A DNA stretch of 64,000 nt from Hymenochaete sp. R1 (lineage: Eukaryota; Basidiomycota; Agaricomycetes; Hymenochaetales; Hymenochaetaceae), in contig JAFREE010000008.1 of the NCBI GenBank assembly GCA_019400425.1, positions 186,001-250,000 on the forward strand, given 5' to 3'. Shown piece by piece: positions 24,202 through 34,834 of this stretch. A program made the translations under genes and the position numbers. The notes below the pieces were generated by a model, which saw only the letters and a list, made by a program, of their open reading frames with translations, did no database searches and had not been told where the DNA came from. Position 1 is the stretch's first letter; each line of letters begins with the position of its first letter.

Positions 24202-25836
24202 ATGCGTGACCTTCCACCTGAAATCTGGTATCTCATCATAAGATATGCAACCTCATCTCCTTCAGTACTCCAAATTTCTCAGTGGCGAACACGCGACTCG
24301 AAGTGGTTCAACTCATCTACACACTCTGATCCTGAAGCTTGCTCCTTCGGATGGCCCAAGATCCCTTCGTTCGACCCCTTGCTCCAGATCACAAAGCATT
24401 CCCTATGTCTGGTCTCAAGGGCCTTTTACTTGATGGCCAAGAGGATTCTCTATGAGACTGTTTATATCAGGAGCGAACTCGGGGCACTCAAGCTCCGCAA
24501 CACCCTACTCCTCGGTCCAAACCCATTTCCAATGCGGCCAGGTGCTTTCACCATCGTCGGTACACATACAGGCGACTTCACTCTCATCGAGTCCCAAAAC
24601 GCCTCGATAACAGGCTCAAAGCCTTACCTAGACCCGAAGCAACTCGTCCGATGCCTCAAAGTCGATTTTGACGCCCTGGAGATCGACCCCGTCACCATGC
24701 CAGGTCTCGCCCGGCACCTTCGTTCAATCGTCGCCGCCTGCCCTAATCTAACGACGCTTCTGCTCGAGCCTCCTACGCGCCACCAAGGCAAATCTGAGTT
24801 TTGGGCTCGCCACTGCGGTCGTATTCTCAAAGAGCTTCCCCTTAACGTCACCCAAGTCGAGCTCGACCAGTCGTTTGATTGGCACGATGAGGACCAATGG
24901 CTCACGAACTGGGAATACCTCTACGGATGGCACCCGCGCGACTTGCATCGAGAAATAGGCAACAAACCTATACAAAAACTGAGAGTAGTGGGATCCATTC
25001 GGAGCTCTCCCGTCCCGCAAGGGCAGAACCCGCATCCTTTCCCCACGCTCACGCACTTGTATGCGCAAGGCCCGCACGCGCTTATGAACGCGGTCAAGTG
25101 GGACCTCAAAAGCTCACTTACGCACCTCTACATCTCCGATCTTGGTCTTGGGACCGGAATCAGCCTCAGCGCTGCTGCCCGCGCAAATGCACCCAATGCC
25201 TTCTCAAACAGCCTCGCGCTGACGATCTCGACGTTTCCCGCTGACCCTCTGTACACGAATGTCCTCTATTTCTGGTCCACACCAAAGCCTCTTCTTACGC
25301 ACTTGTTCCTGGACCCTCGCGCTGAGCTATCTCCAGCTGAAGCGTCACTCGTCTTCTCAGGCCTCCCGAACCTTCTCTCGCTCGAGTATTATGCACTGTC
25401 CCTTGCCACAAACCCGTGGCCTCTGAATTGGGGCGACGCACTCCCAAGGACCGTGCAGAAGGTCAGTATACGGGTATTTTATGAAGGGTATGGGCTATCA
25501 GAGGTATACACGCCAAAGGAGAAACAAGTGCTTCGCGAACATCTGGTCTCTTTGTTGCTTCGGGACCCTAACCATGATGGCGCTCACGCCATGCTTAGTC
25601 GGCGGCACATGCCAACGAACTTAAGTGTAGACACGGCCCCATTAGCACAGAAACGAGAGGTCATACTTTACTGTCCTGCAGATGTAAATATGCCTTGCAT
25701 GCGGCGACTTGTTGAAGAAGTTCTTGCATTCGACCAGTGGAAGAAGACAGAGTTTTCGATCGTAAGATTGACGGAGAAACGCGACTGGAAGATACCTCGT
25801 GCGATAATTAATCGGAGCAGGTATCCTGTATTCTGA
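24202..25836 (+). CDS. F-box protein, intronless
   Basis: A single exon of 544 residues. The start Met-Arg-Asp-LPPEIWYLIIRYA is a classic F-box beginning (L-P-x-E-[IL]), and HSLCLVSRAFYLMAKRILYE at about residues 67-87 completes the F-box helix pattern. Downstream segments such as CPNLTTLLLEPP, FPTLTHLYAQG, SLTHLYISDL and LLTHLFLDPR recur like degenerate leucine-rich repeats, the usual substrate-binding part. F-box proteins link substrates to the SCF ubiquitin ligase through Skp1. Agaricomycetes carry large, fast-changing families of such intronless F-box genes; the substrate cannot be inferred. I chose 24202 over the upstream in-frame ATG at 24100. Confidence 0.85.
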   Translation: MRDLPPEIWYLIIRYATSSPSVLQISQWRTRDSKWFNSSTHSDPEACSFGWPKIPSFDPLLQITKHSLCLVSRAFYLMAKRILYETVYIRSELGALKLRNTLLLGPNPFPMRPGAFTIVGTHTGDFTLIESQNASITGSKPYLDPKQLVRCLKVDFDALEIDPVTMPGLARHLRSIVAACPNLTTLLLEPPTRHQGKSEFWARHCGRILKELPLNVTQVELDQSFDWHDEDQWLTNWEYLYGWHPRDLHREIGNKPIQKLRVVGSIRSSPVPQGQNPHPFPTLTHLYAQGPHALMNAVKWDLKSSLTHLYISDLGLGTGISLSAAARANAPNAFSNSLALTISTFPADPLYTNVLYFWSTPKPLLTHLFLDPRAELSPAEASLVFSGLPNLLSLEYYALSLATNPWPLNWGDALPRTVQKVSIRVFYEGYGLSEVYTPKEKQVLREHLVSLLLRDPNHDGAHAMLSRRHMPTNLSVDTAPLAQKREVILYCPADVNMPCMRRLVEEVLAFDQWKKTEFSIVRLTEKRDWKIPRAIINRSRYPVF

Positions 25837-26116
25837 GGGGTTTCAAGTTTGTTGCGGTCGGGGAAGATATTGATTTGTTCTGGCTATTTGTTTGGGGGAT
25901 CGCTCTAATGTACCAGACCTTTTTTTTAAAAAATTATTCTGTTCATAGGTATATATCGTGCATACCGTCGTCGATACACTATCTTTAATATCATCATATC
26001 GCTGTTAGACAACCTTCGTCTCATTCACGGCCTGGGCAGCTATCACATTAACTTGCAAACCGGATGCGGGTTTCAAAGGACCTCCCAAAAGCAACATACA
26101 GCATATAAGACACCCT

Positions 26117-28130
26117 TCAGGCAACACTAAGCCCCTCCAACCCAAATTCCCCACTTCCAAGTGCTCCACGATCCCTCGCATCGAACGGATCGCGCGCACT
26201 CCCGGTACGCTGGCGCCACAACGTCCGGTACGTATGTTTCAGTTTCTGCAGCTCGCTGTCCAGCGCGGCGGCCTTATTAGCGAGGGCGACGAAGGAGGCG
26301 TGTTGGGCTTGGAGGGTGGATGTGATGGCTGTTTGAGTTTTCGGCGTTCCGGTAGGTTGATAATTTGCGTTGGGGTATTGGGGTGTGCGTTTAGAGCGTG
26401 TATAAGGTTGAGGGGACGTGTAGTGGGGATTTGGATGTAGAAGTGAATGCGAAAGGACCACATGCAACGGAAAAACGTATGTGTAAAAGCGGCCGCATGA
26501 GTGAGTTCAACGAAGTCGTGATCAAATTGAAGCATAAGCAAACCACGAGGGTGTGCAAAAAGCATGAGGAAGAGAATCATGTCAGCGGCAGCGGCATTGG
26601 AGCGGGCTATTATCGAAAGAGGAGTGTAACAAGAAGAAAGAAGGAAAAACGTACATTGGGGAGTGATGGAAACGTGATTCGCTTCTGAGATGAGCTTGCG
26701 TTCGATTTGCTGAGAGTTGGTGACGTTGGGTAAAGGGAGGACGAGCGGTTTGTCCAGTGCCGAATGAGAATGGAAGAGTGGCGTGAGGGTGGAAGGCATG
26801 GTCAGTGTATTGAGCAAATTAGATGCGAGAGTCTTACTTCTAAACAGTTATTGATCCACTGAAGCCTTTCCTGTAGTTGTTCTGTGGTACGAGTGAAGAA
26901 CCTACAGCGAAACATCGTACTTTGACCTTAATATCGAGGACTTGTACTCACTCAAGAGGGAACGATGCATAGTTCTTCACCCAGGTCTGTTGCTGACTCT
27001 GTCCTTGAGTAGGAGCCTTGAATGCGTCGATAATCCGAGTGGCGGCGATGGTGTCCTGGACAGCCTGATCCATGCGTGCACGCAGTTCGCGCATTCCCGT
27101 GATGTCCGTGCGAAGGTTGTTTACGCTATTTACGAGGTCCTGCACGCGGTGGGTTTGGGATGTTAGTATTTGAGAATATAGTTTATGCATGATGTATTCG
27201 AGGAATCAAAGTGAGATTTGGGGACCTCCGTAGTGAATAGTAATGTGAGGTATGCCAGGAACAACCTGTTTATTCTTAAATTAAGGTTTTCAAAGCAGAA
27301 GTTTCCCGAGAGTAGAGTGTGTCAAACTTCACGTTTCGAGGAGATCCCATTGGAAGGGACGGACCGAAATACAGCATAATTTAGGAAGGACGGGATGAGG
27401 CGTTCACACCTAGGTCTAGGCACAATGCTGTACTACCTACGGTAGAAGCATGTTGCCACGTACGAACCCACGACATAGTACGCGTTTAGCGCATTTGCAT
27501 ATGGCCACGTAGCGGATGACCATGCATGCATCATGGAACATGAACTTCTTCCGAGGGAAAAAGCGCCGAAAATGCAGTTCCGTAAAACGGAAGAACTTTG
27601 GGTAGGCGGAGGAGTGTAGGGGGAAGGAACGTAGGCCGACTCACCTTGTGAACTGCCCTGATTTGTTCTGAGCCTTTTTGTGGTTCCTCTCCCAGCTTTT
27701 GCTGCTTCAACTGAGTGCTTATTTGCACGCGTCCTTGAATATGGGTACTGAGGGAGTTTAGAAGGACAGAGTTCATGAGCATGCCGGTTGAACATCACAC
27801 AGCAGTCAGACGAGGAAGACATCATAATAGGGAGTGAAGTGAGTCTTTCGGATAAATGCGAGTATGAATAATAACACGTACTCAATCTGCTCAAACCTCT
27901 TTTTGATGTCCTCGGGAAGGTCATTGAATTTAGTGGTGCGAGTGAAGAGCGGCGCCCCAGTCCTAGGAAGGAGCGCATGGTCAACATCTACACGTGTAGA
28001 ACAACTCCGTCTGGTACGGCGAAATAGAAGGCTGGCTCACGTTGATGACTGCTGGAGCTTTGAAAAGAAGCAATGAATAGCTAAGCCACGAGACTATACA
28101 TGTTGAACATATTTCTCACTTACGGGATTC

Positions 28131-28168
<38 letters not shown>

Positions 28169-28690
28169 AAAATTACTCCCGGGCCATAAGGAAGAAGATG
28201 CAGCTGGAGCTTGCGAAGCTCCTCCGAAAAGAGAAGAAGTCGGTTGGTTTGGAGCTTGATTTTGCGTTTGTGACTGGTTTTGCGTAGAGTTTGCTCCAAA
28301 GAGGTTCGTTGCTGGGGGCTGAGTCGTGGTGGACCCAAAGAGATTGGATGACCCAGAAGCCGGCTGTCCAAACAAAGACGTTGATGGCTGCTGCTGCTGC
28401 TGCTGATTGTTATTCTGGGCAGTACTTGCGCCAAAAAGGTTTGTTTGTTGCTGAGGGGGGTTCGTCGAGGTGTTGGCGTTTGACGCGCTCTTAGCGTTCC
28501 CGAAGAGGCCTGCGCCCGTGGATTGACCACCGAACAACGATGGTGGGTTTTGCTGCTGCTGAGGTTGCTGCTGTTGGTTGTTCTGTTGCTGGCTCTGATT
28601 TTGCTGGCCAAATGCACCAAATGGCGAGGTTGTATTCGCGTTTGTCGAGCCAAAGAGGGAGCCAGCAGGTTTCTGACCGAAGAGGGACAT
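26117..28690 (-). CDS. NUP57: FG-repeat nucleoporin Nup54/Nup57
   Basis: Eight exons (28124-28690, 28041-28057, 27882-27962, 27645-27747, 26952-27139, 26838-26901, 26655-26709, 26117-26328) give 428 residues. Exon 1 encodes about ten LFG/GLFG repeats separated by Gln/Asn spacers (MSLFGQKPAGSLFGSTN at the start), the natively unfolded part that binds karyopherins. After a polyglutamine tract come PLFTRTTKFNDLPEDIKKRF, HIQGRVQISTQLKQQKLGEE, MDQAVQDTIAATRIIDAF and NYASFPLEFFTRTTEQLQER, the alpha-helical domain of the Nup54 family that forms a trimer with Nup58 and Nup62 in the central channel. Exon 2 is 17 nt. Intron 4 is 505 nt and intron 7 about 325 nt, against about 50-80 nt for the rest. The C-terminus STLQAQHASFVALANK is typical. 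Confidence 0.92.
28131..28168 (-). repeat. Trinucleotide repeat encoding polyglutamine
   Basis: A (CTG/TTG)n tract at the end of nucleoporin exon 1 that codes for twelve or more consecutive Gln on the minus strand. Shorter Gln tracts recur at 28394-28415 and 28551-28580. Glutamine spacers are usual in FG nucleoporins and such tracts vary in length between strains. Confidence 0.9.
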
Positions 28691-28902
28691 GGTGAGGTGA
28701 TGATCGGAGGATGAGAGATGAGAAAGACGCGACTCAGCCACTGACCACGATGTACACGAGCCACACGCTCATCCATGTGCTGCACTGACTGCATCTACCT
28801 CTCGCCGGGGAGCTTGTTTTTTTCTTATATTAACCTGCTTGTCTGGAATCTGGGAAATAATGTCTCTCTTCCCAGCTCTTCGTTTGCGTGTCTTTTCTGG
28901 CC
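28691..28902. promoter_or_regulatory. Divergent promoter region
   Basis: Only about 210 bases separate the starts of the nucleoporin gene (-) and the first arrestin-like gene (+). A T-rich tract and tatattaac at 28816-28845 lie between them. Confidence 0.45.
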
Positions 28903-30820
28903 ATGAACTCAAACGATGACTTACCTGACGAACTTCCAACTTACACCGCGTCCATCGCCGCCGGCTCTGCTTCTGGCTCTACCCACCCGCGGACGCCGCC
29001 ATCTCGTTCCATCGTTGAGCATACGTATTCCCTGTATGACTCTAAGAATAAGCCCTGGGCAACACTTGTAGTTCAATCCACAGTTTCCGACCCTCGTTTC
29101 CTCCCAGCTTACTTCGAGGGACAGTCCCTCAATGGCGTATTTTCTCTTTCTTTCTCAAAACCGGAATCAATCCATGCCGTAGCCGTCACACTCTCTGGTA
29201 CAATAATTTCAGCCAGCTCTCCGTCTCAGCTCAAGTTCTGGCAGGAGTCGCGGGATCTTTTCAATCCACCTCCTTCAGAGCGAAAGCTCTCCGGGAAGCA
29301 CTCATGGCCATTTTCATTCACACTACCGTCTTCATGTAGCGTATCTCTGGACTCTAGTCAGCCCCCGGCAGTATTGCGCCTACCTCCGTCGTTCTCAGAC
29401 AAAGGGGCTGCCCAATTCATTAACTACGATATTACCGTCCGGGTTCGCAAAGGTCCCTTGCGTATAGATAGCAAGTGCGTGTTTCTCTGACTCACTCGTA
29501 TCGCAATGGTTCACGAGGAAAAACTTACCAAGAGTGGGTACTCAATTCGGTTTTGCACCACGTACCCGGGCGCAAGCCCCTTCTTTACACCGTCAACTAG
29601 CTTACAGAGACAACAAACCCATATTAGGGCCTCAAGCAGACCCAACCGGATGGAGGGTTCTTCCCCATGTAACCGTGCGCGGTAAGATTTTTGGCGTTCG
29701 TAACATTGAAGCTCGGTGTACTGTAAGTCTCTGATCTATCGCCTTGTACTGGACTTTGTACTTAGCTCCGATACATCAGATTGCCGTGGCCACTCCGGTG
29801 CGAGCTCCCACTCATGTACCGCTCACAATCTCATTTTTTTTTCAAACATCCGCAGCTTTCTTGTGCGCGAGGGTCCCCGCTTCCACTTCAACTCACAGTA
29901 TCATGTTCTGATATACAAGCGCTCGCTCTGGTTTTCACTCCGCAAAACACATGCGTTTATCTTATCCGTGAAGTGTTCAATTCTGTAACCGGTCCCGATC
30001 AACTGTATTCCTCTACAATGAGGCAGTACCCACACGCGCTGGAAGGCTCTCCCTCTGACTCATCGTTGAGCGTTCCCGCAGCTCCGCAAGGATCCATTAT
30101 CTCCCTGCCCTTGTTCAATCCGAGAACCCTATTCTCTCGATCTTCCTCAAACGCAGCGTCTATATCGCCGCCACCCGTAGCATCTTCATCAAGACCATTT
30201 CAAGAAAGACCTTCAGAAGATACATCGCCGAAATCTATCCATCCGAGCTCCCCGATAAATCAACCGCATGGCTCTCGTAGCTTCTGTGCCAGCGCTGTGT
30301 GGTGGCCTCACCCAGCACATAGCGACTCCGTCGGCGACCTCCCTACAACCGAGCGGATACACACGAAGCACATGGAAGGTGAGATCATACTTCCGAAGGA
30401 GCTTGTACCCAGTTTTACGTTCGGTGGAATTAGCGTGCAGGTAGGCGCACGTTTGCTTTTATACCCTCAAACAATGACACCGACTCCATGCTAACGAACA
30501 TGCCATTTCACTCCCTTTCCAACGTCTCCGCGTCTGTTTGACCTGTTCACCAGTACGCTATTGCACTTCTTCCATGCACTGTCCCAGGATTTGAGCTTAC
30601 ATCCATGTCGATGACCACCAACTCATCTGGCTCAGTACCAGCTGACCCCATCATTCTTTCATACATCGAGGTAACGACGCTTCCGGCATCTGGGCCGAAT
30701 CCGATTGCACGTCCAAGAGCGCCTAGAAGGCCGGAGATTGAAGCACAACGGGTGGCCCACGAGGATCGCGTAAGGAGACCGGTAGTGTGGGGTCTTTTCA
30801 ATGATCGATTGGGGACTTGA
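28903..30820 (+). CDS. Arrestin-like protein (copy 1)
   Basis: Five exons (28903-29474, 29533-29722, 29780-29815, 29856-30440, 30554-30820) give 549 residues. The N-terminal half carries the arrestin beta-sandwich signature: LPTYTASIA, a SLYDSKNKPWATLVV strand, YFEGQSLNGVFSLSFSKPES, then KHSWPFSFTLP and NYDITVRVRKGPL (about residue 180). The C-terminal half continues with LRLTVS-like strands, then a Ser-rich disordered insert, then HMEGEIILPKELVPSFTFGG and a final YAIALLPCTVPGFELTS. In fungi alpha-arrestins recruit ubiquitin ligases to plasma-membrane permeases; no clear PPxY motif was seen, so that role is not supported here. It closely parallels the gene at 34835 in order, motif spacing and intron positions, so the two are paralogues. 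Confidence 0.8.
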
Positions 30821-31043
30821 GCTCAGTATGTTGTCGATGTCCGATTCATATAAGTTTTGCGTTTTATGCACACATGATCTTCTGTTGCAGATAAGAAACC
30901 TGCATTTTTAGGAGTAATTATTCCCCTTGGACATTTTATCAACCTATCCGTAGGCCAAGGTGATTGTGGCATTTTTATAGACTACAGAATTTAATAGCCA
31001 AAGACTAGCACGACATGAAGCCTATTACAAAGCCATTTCTCAT

Positions 31044-32695
31044 TCACTCGCCCTCTTGCGTATGCCGACTGTACTCCGAGCTTGGTCGGACAACGAACGT
31101 ATTATGATCAAACTTGACGACATGTTCCAGAGCCCTGTGCTGGAGAAGCAGCTCCTCAGACGTCTTTTGTTGGTGTAAGCCTTCCTTCATGCCATGCAAG
31201 ATGGACTTGTGAGCAACATCACTAGGTAGTATTTGAGCCAAGTCCCACACACTCGGCTCGTATTGCTGTATAGGTGCGCAGACGAGACACGTCAGTATCC
31301 GATCAAGGCGCAGACTTGCAATATGCAATGAAAACTGAACTTACACAAATGATCCTCTGATCCCTGTTTACAGACTTCATGACAAACGACGTCTCACGGT
31401 ATTCCTTATGCACCAACACCAAAATCGCGTGCTTATCCGAGAAGAAACTTGCAATCTCCTTCTTTCTACCTGCATCAAGAGTATCCTCAGGCTCACCGTC
31501 AGAAGGGCCTGTAACTACTATCGTCGCCTCCAAACTTCCGCTGAGATCGATATAGTGTGTAGCACGATACTCGAGGTCTGGCTGATCTCCGTGGCGTTTG
31601 AGTCGGTAATCGTTGCCCCATTGGTGCGTCTGAAGCCATTCCCTATCCACAAGGAGTGGATGTTTACGATTCTGCCAGTGAATACCGTCACTACCCTTGT
31701 CAAATAGCCTCTCTGTCCGGAGGAGACGTGCACGCGAACGGGAATCTAGAAAGTACTCGTGATTGTGATGTTGGATGCGGACCGGATCTGACTCGTCGGG
31801 CTTTGCGTGGTGCAGTGCCCACTCAAGATGATCATATACCTGTAGACAATAGAAACGTCGAAGTCAATTTCTTTGCATTGATGTACTGTGCAAGGGAATG
31901 GCTCACCAGCGCTGAAGCGTGTTCCTGCGCAGGCACAAGTGCTATGTAATCCGACGCAAGGCGAATCCTCGGTACACCGCGGCGCACAAGGATAGGGATA
32001 CGCCCTTCCTGTGAATGAGCCAAGTAGCCAACATACCTTGCATCTGATGGTGACGTTTTACCTTTTGGGTCGGTATTGCGCCTCCCAGACCAAATAACGA
32101 AAAGTTGCATAGGTGTCAGACTCACATTCTCGGCGCTCTCAGTGACCAGCGCAGAATTCGAGCCTCTGGAATCGGAAACCGGTGTTTCGGCTTGCTTGAC
32201 ATCCAGCTCAAAAGCCGACAACGAGACTCCTTGGGAATGCTCTTTGTCCTTCCGAAAGACCCAACAATCGCGTACACCGTTTTCGTAAAAGAAGCGCTCA
32301 TGCAATTGTAGTTTTATGATGTCGGATAATGTGATAGGTGAGAATGGAGGAGGGCGAGGGGAACTGGAACTAGCCTCGACCGCCTTCTTCTTGCGAGATG
32401 GAAATTGGAATGTATCGCGAAAACGAGACATAGAACTCTTGGGCCGTTCTTCAGTGGGCGTTGTCGCCTCAGAGGTTTGAGTAGGAGAAGGGAGTATAGG
32501 TGAGCCAATCTCCATGCTTTCTTTCTTCTTCAATAAATGTCCAGATAGTTTTCGTAGAACATGACGAGACGATGAGGAAGAAGGACTTGGTTGAGGAGCG
32601 TCAGTATCAGATTTGTCTGATGCATCGTCATTCTTTCTACCACTACCCAAAGTCAACGAGCTCAGTTTACGACCGAAGGAGGATTGAGAGGGCAT
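31044..32695 (-). CDS. Unknown protein, 501 residues
   Basis: Three exons (31907-32695, 31345-31839, 31044-31265). Residues 1-115 are Ser/Lys-rich and low in complexity. A folded-looking body begins at ITLSDIIKLQLHERFFYENG and runs through LTPMQLFVIWSGRRN, DARYVGYLAHSQEGRIPILV, WLQTHQWGNDYRLKRHGDQP, DKHAILVLVHKEYRETSFVM and YEPSVWDLAQILPSDVAHKS. Alternating hydrophobic strands suggest beta structure. No catalytic motif, signal peptide or membrane segment was found and I do not recognise the family. The start at 32695 was chosen as the Met closest to the conserved-looking part; the same frame is open for 53 more codons upstream, with another ATG at 32854. Confidence 0.75.
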
Positions 32696-33017
32696 GATGA
32701 TGGGCTTTGTGAACAAACAGTCGCGGGCGCCTTGCTCCTGAAGAATCGAAGGTACTTTGCTATCTGTAGTATGCTTCATGATAGATGCTGAGGTCTCGTG
32801 ATACCCGGATAAATTTGCACCGTTACACTTAGCCCTAGCTTTGCATTTCATCAAGCAACTCAGCAGGGAGGAGAAACAGAATTCTCGTGATAGATAAGAC
32901 GACGCCGCAGTCCTCGTATGTTCAATTTATCCGCACATTTGATGATGAGACCCAACAACTTGAATAGAGGTGTATGTACCCACGATACGATCATAGTGCT
33001 TTATTCACCTGAACCTA
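32696..33017. other. Intergenic region, nothing recognised
   Basis: Between two minus-strand genes: 3' end of LST8 and promoter of the unknown 501-residue gene. No element of note. Confidence 0.5.
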
Positions 33018-34518
33018 CTAGCCAGCTCCGTCATGAAGAGCGCAACATACTACGGCTTTCGTGAATTGATCAATAATATAGTTCGCAAGTGGCGGCAATG
33101 GAACATACCTTTGTGGTGTCCGTTATACTGCCGAACGGTCTCACCAGAGGCCATTTCCCATAATCGTGCGACATGATCCGACGATGCTTTGACAATAATC
33201 AGTCCCAGCGGTCGACGACAGTGTTCATGATTTTGACTTACCAGTGACAAGATATGCTGAGTCGGCGCTAAATGCACAATCCCAGACCCACCGCTGGTGG
33301 CCGAGCAGTACCTTTTCTAGTTTAAGTTCCCAGTGGAGTCCAATTGACCAAATTTTGACAGTAGTGTCCGCCGAGCAAGTGGCAAGATATCTATCGTATG
33401 TATGAGAGAAGTATCGCTTTGCCCAAAAAGAAAGAAAGAAAGAAAACTGGACGGACCGGACGTCAGGGCTTAGCAAGCATCGAGTGAGATACTTCCCGTG
33501 GGCCTGAAATTTCGTTATTGCTTGAAATCGCGGGTTCTCAGAGCTTTCCTCGTTGATCTTCCAGACATAACACTTCCCCTAACACAGACAGCTTATTAAA
33601 GGCGGAATACAAAGAATTTCACATGAATACCTTATTATTGCCCGCTACAAGACAAGAACCATCTGATGCGATGGAGACTGATCGTATGGGCACGTCGCCA
33701 GCAGGTGCCTGCAAACATGCGTTAAAACCTAATAATGCTCTCAAATGGCCAAATACTGACCAGATCAAGCATGCACACGTTCTCTGATAGATCCCAGAGC
33801 TTTATGCTGCCAGCCTGATCGCATGAAATCAATTCCCCTTGATTCGGGTGAATGCACACATCGTTCACTATCCGAAAGATGAGGACAGACAATACGGAGA
33901 ACTCAGTAACATACCTGGTGCTCCGTTGTCATAATTTCGGTGTGGGGTACTACTCCTATGCCAAGATTAGAGCGTCCCACTTGTTAGTTTGGTTAGACCC
34001 TACCTAAGGTCCCAAATCTTAATTGTCCCGTCTTCACTGCCTGTTACCACCCATTTGCCTTCTAAATGAAAGCAGATTGCAGTGACATTCCCCGTATGCC
34101 CTTCAAACACTTGAATCTTACAAAACAGTTAGATCACAATGCGGATAAGACTTCTAAATATTGACGAACCGGAGCATTTGATATATTTGAGATTTCGTAA
34201 ATGTGGACTTTCTTGTGAATTGCCGCAGCAAGAAGCCGTTTGCTGTCTTGAATGAATAAACGACGGATACCATTTCAGATCGCACTTACTCCGGGGATAT
34301 CCCTAACCTGTTTACTTGCTTTACACCCATGGGCGTTACTCTACACCGAAGGACTATAGACAAAAAAGAGGGCTTACACCTGATTCTCCTGAGCGAGCTA
34401 TCGTTCTTGAACAAATTCCACTCCAAGCCTCCCAGAACCGTATCTCGTGGTCGTACGACCCAGTAACGAGGATGACTGACAAGTCTTGCCTTGCCGTGTT
34501 GGTTTTAGACTGTACCAT
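33018..34518 (-). CDS. LST8: TOR complex subunit LST8 (WD40)
   Basis: Eleven exons (34380-34518, 34290-34314, 34170-34242, 34004-34116, 33915-33955, 33761-33867, 33631-33708, 33457-33578, 33242-33390, 33109-33186, 33018-33055) give 320 residues, the size of a seven-blade WD40 protein. Diagnostic parts: VILVTGSYDHEIRFWEAWSG, IHPNQGELISCDQAGSIKLW, RYLATCSADTTVKIWSIG, GHQRWVWDCAFSADSAYLVT and YNGHHKGAVVCCALHDG. These match yeast Lst8 and mammalian mLST8 along the whole length. LST8 binds the TOR kinase domain and is shared by TORC1 and TORC2. The gene is cut every 25-150 nt by introns; exons 2, 5 and 11 are below 45 nt. An AAAG tract (33426-33446) lies in intron 8. The N-terminal 14 residues before the first strand are an extension relative to yeast and the true start may be internal. 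Confidence 0.95.
33426..33446. repeat. AAAG microsatellite in LST8 intron
   Basis: (AAAG)n, read as (CTTT)n on the coding strand, forms part of the polypyrimidine tract of LST8 intron 8. No separate function is suggested. Confidence 0.85.
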
Positions 34519-34834
34519 GATAATGAGGGGAAGAGAAAGTAAAGCTTCGGATGAAGACGCTTGGTTCGTCGAGAGGTGTTGAGAGCAACAGCCAATGAGG
34601 CCGCATTTTATCACCTGATCTTCTAGAACTCCCAAAATAGGCGCCCGTCTGTCGGCACAGCTTTTCCTCTGTATCTCTCCGACCAACATCATGGTTCTCA
34701 CGGACATCCTATTCACGCTGCCATATGTGCCTTGGCCTGCGTTGCGTGAGAAGCTTGTAGCCATTACATGCAACATTATAGGAGTTGATTGAAGCAAGAT
34801 CTCACTTTGCTTGCTCTTGCATTTCCAGTGCGCC
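34519..34834. promoter_or_regulatory. Divergent promoter region
   Basis: Separates LST8 (-) from the second arrestin-like gene (+). No clear core element. A minus-strand frame continues upstream of the LST8 ATG without a stop for a long way, so a longer LST8 N-terminus cannot be excluded from the frame alone. Confidence 0.4.
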
